Source of the DNA: Clostridium sp. CAG:964
Lineage (GTDB): Bacteria; Bacillota; Clostridia; Oscillospirales; Acutalibacteraceae
Direction of reading: 5' to 3'
DNA length: 32,171 nucleotides
NCBI GenBank assembly: GCA_000435335.1
Contig: FR891333.1
Coordinates: 64,696-96,866 of the forward strand
The number at the start of each line of letters is the position of its first letter. The stretch's first letter is position 1. The notes beneath the pieces are model-generated. The model worked only from the letters and a program-made list of their open reading frames with translations. It ran no database searches and was not told where the DNA came from. Both the position numbers and the translations under genes were made by a program. Shown here in pieces: positions 1 through 7,405 of this stretch.

Positions 1-1366
1 TAACGCCGTTCTCTATACCTACTGTACTGCCCTTGCCTTGCACATAGCCTTTGCCCACAGCCTCAAAGTTGTCGCCCTTTATTGCGTCTCTTATACCGTC
101 ATTAAATGCGGCAACACCGTCTATTTTACCGATGTTCTTCTGAACGGCAAGGTCTACGCCCTCTATATAGCCTAGGTCCCAAGCCTCGCCATACATAATA
201 ATACGCCTGTCTATGGTGTTAAGCTTTTCCCTTATTTTTCTCATAGTGTTTACATCGTGCAAGCCCATAAGGTCAAAGCGGAAGCCGTCTATATGGTATT
301 CACTTGCCCAGTAGTACACAGAATCCACCATAAACTTGCTGTACATAGCACGCTCAGAGGCAGTGTCGTTGCCACAGCCTGAGTTATTTGCAGGTGAGCC
401 ATCCTCGTTAAATCTATAATAGTAATTAGGTACTGTTAAATTAAAATAGCTGTCGTTCAAGGTGTATGTATGGTTGTAAACAACATCCATAATTACACCT
501 ATTCCGGCATTGTGCAGTGCCTGTACCATTTGTTTTACTTCGTTAATTCTTACATTGCCGTCATAAGGGTTTGCAGAATAGCTGCCCTCCGGCACATTAT
601 AATTCTTAGGGTCGTAGCCCCAGTTGTATTCCTCACTGTTTGGCTTTGTTTCATCTACAGAGCCAAAGTCGCAGAAAGGATTAATCTGTACATGGGTAAC
701 GCCTAATTTCTTTAGGTAAGCCAAGCCCGTAGGAATAGCGTCACAGCCCTCAAGTACAGTACCGTCTTCTGTAAAGGCAAGGTACCTGCCACTATGCTCA
801 CGGCTTATACCGCTCTCCTTTTGATTTGAAAAATCTCTGATATGCACCTCCCAAACAATAGCCTCTGTTTGCTTCTCAGGCAAAACCCTTTTATCCTGCT
901 GCCAATTCTCGGGATCGGTACCGGATAAGTCTACCACCATACCTCTGTTGCCATTTACTCCTGCAGCCTTAGCGTAAATATCTACGACCTCATTTGTAAC
1001 GCCGTCATTGGTAACAGAGTATGTGTAGTAGGTGTTTTTAATATCCCCCTCAACGGTAATGCTCCACACACCGTTGGTATTGTCATAACTCATGGCAGAG
1101 TCAGCAATTTTTTCTGCTCCGTCCTCATCGTCGCTGCCTGTTTTATACAGGTTCAGCCTTACCTCACTTGCAGTTGGCGACCACACTTTAAATGTAGTTT
1201 TTTGTGGTGTATACGCCGCACCTAAATCATCACCGCTATATGCAAGCCTGTCCAGCTCTGCCGATTTCGCATTAACGTTATGCTCAGCCTCAGCATTCAC
1301 AGGACAAAACACTGTTGAAAAAGTAACCATAGCAGTCAACACTCCTGTAATAAATTTTTTGAACAT
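1..1366 (-). CDS. pulA: Type I pullulanase (GH13), secreted, 3' end outside window
   Basis: Debranching enzyme that hydrolyses alpha-1,6 links in pullulan and branched starch or glycogen fragments. About 455 residues are visible. A signal peptide (about residues 1-26, positively charged then hydrophobic) points to export. A CBM48-like beta domain follows (KVWSPTASEVRLNLY), then the GH13 barrel. The type I pullulanase signature YNWGYDP is at residues 247-253. GH13 region I reads DVVYNH, region II reads GFRFDLMG with the nucleophile Asp365, and region III reads YGEAW with the acid/base Glu394. Region IV and the C-terminus lie beyond base 1. ATG 1366 was chosen because GGAGG lies 7 bases upstream and the signal peptide begins there. 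A -35/-10 pair lies about 55 bases upstream, so the gene is probably transcribed separately from enolase. The family call is very secure; the gene symbol is by homology. Confidence 0.94.
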   Translation of the reverse strand, partial: MFKKFITGVLTAMVTFSTVFCPVNAEAEHNVNAKSAELDRLAYSGDDLGAAYTPQKTTFKVWSPTASEVRLNLYKTGSDDEDGAEKIADSAMSYDNTNGVWSITVEGDIKNTYYTYSVTNDGVTNEVVDIYAKAAGVNGNRGMVVDLSGTDPENWQQDKRVLPEKQTEAIVWEVHIRDFSNQKESGISREHSGRYLAFTEDGTVLEGCDAIPTGLAYLKKLGVTHVQINPFCDFGSVDETKPNSEEYNWGYDPKNYNVPEGSYSANPYDGNVRINEVKQMVQALHNAGIGVIMDVVYNHTYTLNDSYFNLTVPNYYYRFNEDGSPANNSGCGNDTASERAMYSKFMVDSVYYWASEYHIDGFRFDLMGLHDVNTMRKIREKLNTIDRRIIMYGEAWDLGYIEGVDLAVQKNIGKIDGVAAFNDGIRDAIKGDNFEAVGKGYVQGKGSTVGIENGV

Positions 1367-1419
1367 TTGCAGCCTCCATTAAGCAGGCACAATGCACAAT
1401 TACTATTAAATTCTTATTT

Positions 1420-1448
1420 ATTGTAGCATATTTATTTATTTTTTACAA
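1420..1448 (-). promoter_or_regulatory. Probable sigma-A promoter of the pullulanase gene
   Basis: On the minus strand, TTGTAA (1448-1443) and TACAAT (1425-1420) are separated by exactly 17 bases. They lie about 55 bases upstream of the pullulanase ATG and downstream of the enolase terminator hairpin, so both position and spacing fit. Confidence 0.62.
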
Positions 1449-1488
1449 TAATTTACCTAAACTTATTGCTCAGCCTGAACATAGAAAA

Positions 1489-1528
1489 TGCCATCTGCTT
1501 ATTATGCATTTTGCATAAACAGATGGCA
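1489..1528 (-). terminator. Hairpin terminator after enolase
   Basis: The arms TGCCATCTG (1489-1497) and CAGATGGCA (1520-1528) pair perfectly. Inside them, TTATGCA (1502-1508) pairs with TGCATAA (1512-1518) around a 3-base loop. On the minus strand the stem is followed by a short TTTT. It lies between the enolase stop and the pullulanase promoter, so it most likely ends the eno transcript. Confidence 0.65.
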
Positions 1529-1613
1529 AATTTTTGTAATTATATAATTAATTCATTTGATTTTGTAGAACGCCGGCGATATATTTTTGTCTGCTACAGC
1601 ACTATACAAAGGC

Positions 1614-2894
1614 TTACAGACCTAATATTTTGCTGTTGCCGTACAAAGCACCCTTTCCAAGCTGCTTCTCTATTCTTAAAAGCCTGTTATACTTTGCGGT
1701 ACGCTCACCACGGCAAGGTGCACCTGTTTTTATTTGACCTGCGTTTACCGCTACAGCTAGGTCGGCTATAGTGGTATCCTCGGTTTCTCCGCTTCGGTGC
1801 GATATAACCGTACTGTAGCCGTAGGACTTTGCAAGCTCTATGGTCTGCATAGTTTCACTTAAAGTGCCTATTTGGTTTATTTTGATAAGCACCGAGTTGC
1901 CTGCCCTTTGCTGTATGCCCTGCTGAACACGCCTTGCATTGGTAACAAACAAATCGTCGCCTACAAGCTGCACCTTGCCTCCAAGCTGTTGTGTAAGGCC
2001 TTGCCAGCCCTCCCAGTCGTTCTCTCCTAAGCCGTCTTCAATAGAAATAATAGGGTATTTATTCACAAGCTGCTTCCAGTAATCTATAAGCTGTTGGCTT
2101 GTCATATCTGTTCCTCTTTTAGGCAGAGTGTAGCTGCTGCCCTTTTGCCATTCACTGGCGGCGGCGTCAAGAGCGATTTTCATTTTGTTTGTATTAAGTC
2201 CGGCCTGTATAATAGCCTCTGTTATCAGCTCTATAGCCTCCTCGTCACTGTTAAGGCTCGGTGCAAAGCCGCCTTCGTCCCCCACAGCCGTAGTAAGTCC
2301 TCTTTCCTTTAGAATTTTTCCTAGGGTATGGTAAACATTACAGCAGCTGCTTAAGCACTCCTCAAAGCTTTTTGCCCCTACAGGCATTATCATAAACTCC
2401 TGTATGTCAATATTATTATTTGAGTGTGCTCCGCCGTTTAAAATATTCATCATAGGCACAGGCATAGTTTGGCTGTAACAACCGCCTAAATAGCTGTATA
2501 AGGGAATATTAAGAGCCTTTGCCGCAGTTTTTGCACAGGCAAGAGATACCGCCAAAATTGCGTTTGCACCCAGCTTGCTTTTGTTTGGGGTATTGTCAAG
2601 ACTAAGCATAATATTGTCAAGCTCCGTCTGCCTTAGTACAGACGCTCCCTTTAGCTTCGGCAATATTTTAGAGTTAATGTTTTCTACAGCCTGAGTTACA
2701 CTTTTGCCGCCGTACAATGCCATATTGCCATCCCTAAGCTCATGTGCCTCATGTTCACCGGTAGACGCACCGCTTGGCACTATAGCACCTGCCGTAACAC
2801 CGTTTTGCAGTGTTATCTGTGCCTCTACCGTTGGGTTTCCTCTGGAGTCCAAAACCTGTCTTCCTTCAATTCTTTCAATCTTCAGTCCGTTCAT
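1614..2894 (-). CDS. eno: Enolase
   Basis: Glycolytic phosphopyruvate hydratase, a cytoplasmic homodimer or octamer that interconverts 2-phosphoglycerate and phosphoenolpyruvate with Mg2+. The 426 residues match the usual family length. Visible landmarks are the substrate loop SGASTGEHEA (41-50), GGAHSNNNIDIQEF (154-167) with Glu166, GDEGGF with Glu207, and metal ligands Asp243 (ALDAAASEW), Glu286 (SIEDG) and Asp313 (VGDDLF). Catalytic Lys338 (IKINQIGTL) and the SHRSGE loop (365-370) are also present. The start is supported by AGGAGG 10 bases upstream of ATG 2894. It is monocistronic, divergent from the HAD phosphatase gene and followed by a hairpin terminator. Nothing is missing. Confidence 0.98.
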   Translation of the reverse strand: MNGLKIERIEGRQVLDSRGNPTVEAQITLQNGVTAGAIVPSGASTGEHEAHELRDGNMALYGGKSVTQAVENINSKILPKLKGASVLRQTELDNIMLSLDNTPNKSKLGANAILAVSLACAKTAAKALNIPLYSYLGGCYSQTMPVPMMNILNGGAHSNNNIDIQEFMIMPVGAKSFEECLSSCCNVYHTLGKILKERGLTTAVGDEGGFAPSLNSDEEAIELITEAIIQAGLNTNKMKIALDAAASEWQKGSSYTLPKRGTDMTSQQLIDYWKQLVNKYPIISIEDGLGENDWEGWQGLTQQLGGKVQLVGDDLFVTNARRVQQGIQQRAGNSVLIKINQIGTLSETMQTIELAKSYGYSTVISHRSGETEDTTIADLAVAVNAGQIKTGAPCRGERTAKYNRLLRIEKQLGKGALYGNSKILGL

Positions 2895-2993
2895 ATATAA
2901 CAGCCTCCTAAAATTCTCTTACATTATCATTGACAAATTAAAAGCCTTTATTCCTTTTCACCATATAAATATCTTGCAAAAGGTAGTGAAAAT

Positions 2994-3023
2994 TTAACTT
3001 CTATATGTTACAATATTTATAAA
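2994..3023 (+). promoter_or_regulatory. Candidate promoter for the HAD phosphatase-lipoprotein pair
   Basis: In the 161-base spacer between the divergent eno and HAD genes, TTAACT (2994-2999) lies 18 bases before TATAAA (3018-3023), about 30 bases ahead of the HAD ATG. An overlapping TACAAT at 3009-3014 is an alternative -10. The match is weak and the spacer is generally AT-rich. I found no convincing eno promoter in the same spacer. Confidence 0.32.
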
Positions 3024-3055
3024 TTAAATCCATTTTTGCAGAACGGAGAATAATT

Positions 3056-3694
3056 ATGAAAAATGCTGTTATATTTGACCTTGACGGCACACTGTGGGAC
3101 TCCGCCGGCGTTGTAGTTGAGGGCTTTAATGATGAAATAAAAAACCACAACGACACCGACTTTGTACTAACGGAAAAGATGCTGAAATCTCAAATGGGAA
3201 AAACCGCAAAGCAAATATCGAGGGTGTTTTTTCCGGAGCTTTCTGAAGAACGAGCCATGGAGCTAATGTCACTGTGTGCCAAAAGGGAGCAGAAGTATTT
3301 GGAGAAAAAAGGCGGAAAGCTTTTTCCACAGCTGGAGGAAACCCTTAAAAAACTGCAAAAAGAAAATATTAAGCTGTATATTATAAGCAACTGCCAGTGC
3401 GGCTATATAGAAACCTTTATGAGGGTACATAGGCTGGAAAAATATTTTGACGATATTGAGTGCAACGGCGGAACAGGTCTTTCAAAAGGCGAAAATATAA
3501 AGCTGCTTATAAAAAGGAACCGCATTGACAGAGCTGTTTATGTAGGCGATACTCAAGGCGACTGCGACGCAACGGCATTTGCCGGAATACCGTTTGTATA
3601 TGCACAGTACGGCTTCGGAAATGCAGAAAGCCCTGACTACACCATACACAGCTTTTGTGAAATGGCAGAATTAGCAAAGAAAATCTTTGTATAA
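3056..3694 (+). CDS. HAD-family phosphatase (phosphoglycolate phosphatase-like)
   Basis: Haloacid-dehalogenase-superfamily hydrolase, probably a small-molecule phosphomonoesterase in the cytoplasm. Motif I is FDLDGTLWD with nucleophile Asp8 and acid/base Asp10. A helical cap follows (about 20-85), then motif II IISN (Ser111), motif III Lys144 and motif IV GDTQGDCDA (Asp165, Asp169). The length (212 residues) and order fit the HAD-IA / Gph-like group. The substrate cannot be read from the sequence, so no gene symbol is given. GGAG lies 8 bases before ATG 3056. The lipoprotein gene follows after 25 bases and both share one terminator, so they are likely co-transcribed. Confidence 0.9.
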   Translation: MKNAVIFDLDGTLWDSAGVVVEGFNDEIKNHNDTDFVLTEKMLKSQMGKTAKQISRVFFPELSEERAMELMSLCAKREQKYLEKKGGKLFPQLEETLKKLQKENIKLYIISNCQCGYIETFMRVHRLEKYFDDIECNGGTGLSKGENIKLLIKRNRIDRAVYVGDTQGDCDATAFAGIPFVYAQYGFGNAESPDYTIHSFCEMAELAKKIFV

Positions 3695-3719
3695 CACACA
3701 CTGTAAAGGAGCTGCACCA

Positions 3720-4625
3720 ATGCAAAGAGCAAAACTAAAAACAATAGCTGCCGTACTGGGGTGCTGTCTGCTTTTAGGCGGCTGTTCATACAAAGAAAAT
3801 CAGCGGCTTACCACAGCGTCTATACAATATCCCGATGGAACGGTAAAAAGCTACCAAACAACAGAAAGTATAAATCCCTTTTACGGCTTGAGCGTTACCT
3901 TCAGCGGCAGTCCGGGACAAGGCACAGCCGTATTTGACACCTCCGGCTGTACAGAAATTGTAAGGGATAATTTTAAATTCACCTGCAAAAGCAACGGCAA
4001 GCTAAAGGGCGGGAGCAAGGCCACAATAACCGCTGAATATGACAAGGATTTATTTGAAAATGGCGGTTATAAAATAACCTGCAGTCAAAAGGAATACATT
4101 GTTTCCGGCGTGGATTTTTATCCGGAAAAGCTTGAAAAATATAACAAGGACAAGCTGAACAAGGCCATACGCCGTGCCGCTAAAAGCTATATTGACGACA
4201 ATGCAAAGAGTATAAGGCTTGAGTTTGAAAGCAAGCTTGACCATAACCAATGGAGCGAATCCGGCTCCTTTAGCTTTACCTATAGCTACCACGACATATC
4301 TATGATGTACAATGTAAATAAAAATGATGCATCACAAAACGCCTACTACATAATCTATGAGTTTTCTAACAAGCTTACCTGTACGGAGGATATGGAAAGC
4401 ACCACAAAAAGCCCTATGAAAAAGGGCGACAAGGACACCGGTCGGGCGTATGTGGTTGCAGAGGCACAGGGCATAGCTTCAAAAAGTGATATGACTCTTA
4501 CCGATGCCTATGTGGACTTTGACACAGTAAAGGCAAACATAAAAACCTTTACCACATTAGAGGGTGCAAAAAGCTACTGCACCTATGGCGGGGAGTATAA
4601 AACCTATACGGAAGACTTTGTTTAA
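3720..4625 (+). CDS. Uncharacterised lipoprotein
   Basis: I do not recognise the family. The 301-residue protein starts with a lipoprotein signal: a charged N-terminus, a hydrophobic stretch and the lipobox LGGC with the lipidated Cys22. It should therefore be anchored on the outer face of the membrane. After it comes a beta-rich stretch (about 45-125, with the SVTFSG...TAVFD pattern of an Ig-like sandwich). A lysine-rich helical segment follows (about 125-165), then a second beta-rich half with several aromatic residues. ATG 3720 is preferred over an in-frame ATG 33 bases upstream because AAAGGAG sits just ahead of it and the lipoprotein signal begins there. It follows the HAD gene by 25 bases, but no functional link is evident. 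Confidence 0.85.
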   Translation: MQRAKLKTIAAVLGCCLLLGGCSYKENQRLTTASIQYPDGTVKSYQTTESINPFYGLSVTFSGSPGQGTAVFDTSGCTEIVRDNFKFTCKSNGKLKGGSKATITAEYDKDLFENGGYKITCSQKEYIVSGVDFYPEKLEKYNKDKLNKAIRRAAKSYIDDNAKSIRLEFESKLDHNQWSESGSFSFTYSYHDISMMYNVNKNDASQNAYYIIYEFSNKLTCTEDMESTTKSPMKKGDKDTGRAYVVAEAQGIASKSDMTLTDAYVDFDTVKANIKTFTTLEGAKSYCTYGGEYKTYTEDFV

Positions 4626-4675
4626 GCCGTTTGCAGACTGTACTGCAGGATAAGTCCTTTTTCTGCCGCATAAAA

Positions 4676-4715
4676 CAAGAAATGGCACTCCGCAGGGAGT
4701 GCCTTTAGTTTCTTG
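4676..4715. terminator. Bidirectional terminator between lipoprotein gene and secG
   Basis: GGCACTCC (4684-4691) and GGAGTGCC (4696-4703) pair perfectly around GCAG. An outer pairing of CAAGAAA (4676-4682) with TTTCTTG (4709-4715) supplies the A- and U-rich flanks for both directions. It lies between two convergent genes and probably serves both. Confidence 0.82.
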
Positions 4716-4728
4716 CTTAATAATAAAA

Positions 4729-4977
4729 TCAGTGCATAAACTTGTCAACAATATTCAGAGCTACTACAAGCAAAGCAAAGCCAATAGACAAAACCTTTGT
4801 CCAGCGAGCAAGCTTACTGTTTACTGTACGAGCCTTATTTTTTGACAAGAATGTGTCGGCACCGCCTGTTACAACGCCTATGCCCTTTGAATTACCCTCT
4901 TGCAGAATAACAACAGCAATCATAATGATTGAAAACAAAATAAGCACTGCACCAACAATATAGTCAACTATATTCAT
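4729..4977 (-). CDS. secG: SecG, preprotein translocase subunit
   Basis: Small membrane subunit of the SecYEG channel that assists SecA-driven export. The 82 residues contain two membrane helices (about 5-24 and 58-77). Between them is the typical cytoplasmic loop with LQEGNSKG and a Gly/Thr-rich GGADTFL motif. ATG 4977 is chosen because GAGGA lies 5 bases upstream; an extension to 5010 would add 11 charged residues with no ribosome binding site. It has its own promoter (TTGAAA-17-TATCAT), which is embedded in an inverted repeat. It lies downstream of the topoisomerase A gene on the same strand, so read-through from that operon is also possible. Confidence 0.93.
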   Translation of the reverse strand: MNIVDYIVGAVLILFSIIMIAVVILQEGNSKGIGVVTGGADTFLSKNKARTVNSKLARWTKVLSIGFALLVVALNIVDKFMH

Positions 4978-5021
4978 ATCTGTCCTCGTCCTTTCGTAAT
5001 AATATGCCAATTTAACTATTC

Positions 5022-5055
5022 ATACGGTCTTTATGATACCACATAAAAACCGTAT
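5022..5055. repeat. 14-bp inverted repeat covering the secG promoter
   Basis: ATACGGTCTTTATG (5022-5035) and CATAAAAACCGTAT (5042-5055) are inverted copies with one mismatch and a 6-base centre. The dyad covers the whole spacer, the -10 element and the expected start site of the secG promoter. A transcript starting near 5026 would carry only a few bases of one arm. That fits a protein-binding operator better than an RNA hairpin. Neither strand has a good U-tract, which argues against a classical terminator. Confidence 0.6.
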
Positions 5056-5061
5056 TTTCAA
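5033..5061 (-). promoter_or_regulatory. secG promoter
   Basis: Minus-strand TTGAAA (5061-5056) and TATCAT (5038-5033) are spaced by exactly 17 bases, about 55 bases upstream of the secG ATG. The pair is a good sigma-A match. It overlaps the inverted repeat at 5022-5055. Confidence 0.65.
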
Positions 5062-5093
5062 GTAATATTATTAATTTTTACCTCAAATTTTTT

Positions 5094-7331
5094 TTACAAA
5101 AAGCTCAATTGCTCCGCCTTATCCTCTGCACTCAGAACAGAGCCTGCGGCCGGCAGGGTTTTTGTGCGGTATCGGCTTGGCTTTGCTAGGTCGCCCTCCT
5201 TGTACAGCTTGGCAGAAATAAGTCTGTGTCCCTTTTTCAGTGCAAGAATATTTACGCCTATGGTTGACCTTGAAGCCTTTTCGGCAATAGCACCTGTATT
5301 AAACAGCAGCACCCTGCCCTGACTGGAGATCAGCATAATTTCGCAGTCCTCTTTAACATATATGATGTCTGCTATAGGCGACTTGTCGCTGTAAGCACCT
5401 GTCAGCTTCTTACGGTTAGTTTTTGTTTCGTAAGCCGAAAGAGGAACCTTTGCAATTTTACCGTTCTCAAAGGCGAATATCATATAGCCCTTGTAGTCCT
5501 TAGTGTTTACCGCATAAATTGAATTTTCGCCTTCGTCCATATTCAGCTTAGCCGGCACATAGTCGCCAAGGGTGCTTGCCTTTGTTTCTTTAAACTCGTT
5601 CACCTTTGTTTTATAAACCTGTGCCTTGTCTGTAAAGAACAGCAGCTCGTCATTATTTGAGCATTCGTTGCTGTACGCAACGCTGTCGCCCTCTTTCAGC
5701 TTTTGCTCACTGCTCATACGAAGCGACTGTGGCAAAATTTTCTTGAAGTAGCCCTCTTTAGTATAGAAGATATTTACACTATAGTCCGGAGCTTCCTCCT
5801 CTTCCTCGGCTGTCTGAATTTCATCGGCATATATAAGTATGCTCTTTCGTGGCTGACCAAACCTTTTGCCAACCTCTGCAAGCTCCTTTTCAATTATCTT
5901 TTTAATTTTCGCCTTGCTTGCAAGCACACCCTCAAGCTCTGCAATTTCCTTTTCAAGATTTTCTATTTCCTCGGTACGCTTTAAAATGTACTCTCTGTTT
6001 AGGTGCCGCAGTTTAATTTCTGCCACATACTCGGCCTGTAGCTCGTCAATACCAAAGCCTGCCATTAGGTTTGGCACTACTCGGCTTTCCTCCGGAGTTT
6101 CCCTGACAATTTTAATAGCCTTGTCAATATCAAGCAAAATAGCCTGCAGACCCTTTAGTAAATGCAGCTTGTCCTTTTTCTTGTTAAGGTCAAAATATGT
6201 TCTGCGGCGAACACATTCTACTCTAAAGGCTATCCACTCGTCTAAAAGCTCTTTTATACCCAGCACCCTAGGCACGCCGCCTATAAGCACATTAAAGTTG
6301 CAGCTAAAGCTGTCTTCAAGAGGCGTCATTTTGTATAGCTTCAGCATCAGCTTGTCAGGATCTGTTCCCCTTTTTAGATCTATGGTGATTTTCAAGCCGT
6401 CCAAGCCTGTTTCATCACGAATATCAGATATTTCCTTTAGCTTTCCTGCCTTGACAAGCTGTATAACCTTTTCTATTATTGCCTCGCTTGTTGTAGACTG
6501 TGGTATTCCGGTAATATCCAAGCAGTTTGCAGACTTGTCATAGGAATACTTTGAACGCATTTTAAAGCTGCCTCTGCCTGTTTTGTATATCTCGTCAAAT
6601 ACCCTTTTATCGTAAATAATCTGACCACCGCCCGAAAAATCCGGTGCCGGCAGAGTTGACGAAATATCGTGGTCAGCATTCTTCATAAGTGCAACGGTAG
6701 TGTCGCAAATTTCCTTTAGGTTAAACGAGCAAATGCTGCTTGCCATACCTACAGCAATACCTGTGTTTGCATTTACAAGCACCGACGGGTATGTAGCCGG
6801 AAGCAGGGCAGGCTCTTTCATTGTGTTGTCGTAGTTATCAACAAAATCAACAGTATCCTTGTCTATATCCTTAAACAGCTCGCTGCATATTGAGTCCAGC
6901 TTTGCCTCGGTATATCTTGATGCCGCCCACGCCATATCTCGGCTGTAAAATTTACCAAAGTTACCCTTTGAGTCAATATATGGGTGTAGCAAAGCCTCAT
7001 AGCCACGGCTTAGCCGCACCATGGTGTCATATATAGCTCTGTCGCCGTGCGGATTAAGCCGCATGGTCTGACCTACAATGTTGGCTGATTTTGTTCTGCC
7101 ACCTGTCAGCAAGCCCATTTTATACATAGTGTAAAGCAGCTTTCTGTGGCTGGGCTTAAAGCCGTCAATTTCGGGAATAGCACGGCTTAATATAACGCTC
7201 ATTGCGTAGGGCATATAGTTTTCTTCTATTGTGGTGGCTATTTTCTGCTGTACCACCTCTCCGGCACCGTCTATAACACCCTTAATGGCAGTCGGTGCGG
7301 TTTCTTTTGGTCTTCTCTTTTTTGGTGGCAT
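5094..7331 (-). CDS. Type IIA DNA topoisomerase subunit A (divergent GyrA/ParC-like)
   Basis: DNA-cleaving subunit of a gyrase/topoisomerase IV-type enzyme. Of its 745 residues, about 30-500 form the winged-helix, tower and coiled-coil core. The catalytic tyrosine is Tyr140 with its arginine partner (AASRYTEAKL). NPHGD...YDTMVR (94-106) marks the quinolone region, where Arg98 stands at the position that is Ser83 in E. coli GyrA; Asp102 (GyrA Asp87) is kept. The C-terminal part (about 505-720) has recognisable beta-pinwheel blades, but I find no GyrA box, so a decatenase role is more likely than gyrase. ATG 7331 has GGCGG 8 bases ahead; an upstream GTG at 7340 overlaps that site. The partner B subunit gene ends 74 bases upstream. 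The fold and pairing are sure; parC versus gyrA naming is not. Confidence 0.93.
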   Translation of the reverse strand: MPPKKRRPKETAPTAIKGVIDGAGEVVQQKIATTIEENYMPYAMSVILSRAIPEIDGFKPSHRKLLYTMYKMGLLTGGRTKSANIVGQTMRLNPHGDRAIYDTMVRLSRGYEALLHPYIDSKGNFGKFYSRDMAWAASRYTEAKLDSICSELFKDIDKDTVDFVDNYDNTMKEPALLPATYPSVLVNANTGIAVGMASSICSFNLKEICDTTVALMKNADHDISSTLPAPDFSGGGQIIYDKRVFDEIYKTGRGSFKMRSKYSYDKSANCLDITGIPQSTTSEAIIEKVIQLVKAGKLKEISDIRDETGLDGLKITIDLKRGTDPDKLMLKLYKMTPLEDSFSCNFNVLIGGVPRVLGIKELLDEWIAFRVECVRRRTYFDLNKKKDKLHLLKGLQAILLDIDKAIKIVRETPEESRVVPNLMAGFGIDELQAEYVAEIKLRHLNREYILKRTEEIENLEKEIAELEGVLASKAKIKKIIEKELAEVGKRFGQPRKSILIYADEIQTAEEEEEAPDYSVNIFYTKEGYFKKILPQSLRMSSEQKLKEGDSVAYSNECSNNDELLFFTDKAQVYKTKVNEFKETKASTLGDYVPAKLNMDEGENSIYAVNTKDYKGYMIFAFENGKIAKVPLSAYETKTNRKKLTGAYSDKSPIADIIYVKEDCEIMLISSQGRVLLFNTGAIAEKASRSTIGVNILALKKGHRLISAKLYKEGDLAKPSRYRTKTLPAAGSVLSAEDKAEQLSFL

Positions 7332-7405
7332 AATAAACACCGCCTTTCAAATACATTAAAATTTATACTGTCTGTTCTATACCTCTTAGGCTTAACTCTT
7401 TGCCG

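Noticed and set aside
5866..6543. A 225-codon plus-strand open frame opposite the topoisomerase A gene.
   Set aside because: It lies wholly antisense to a well-conserved gene, has a Ser/Phe-rich composition typical of a shadow frame and no start signal.
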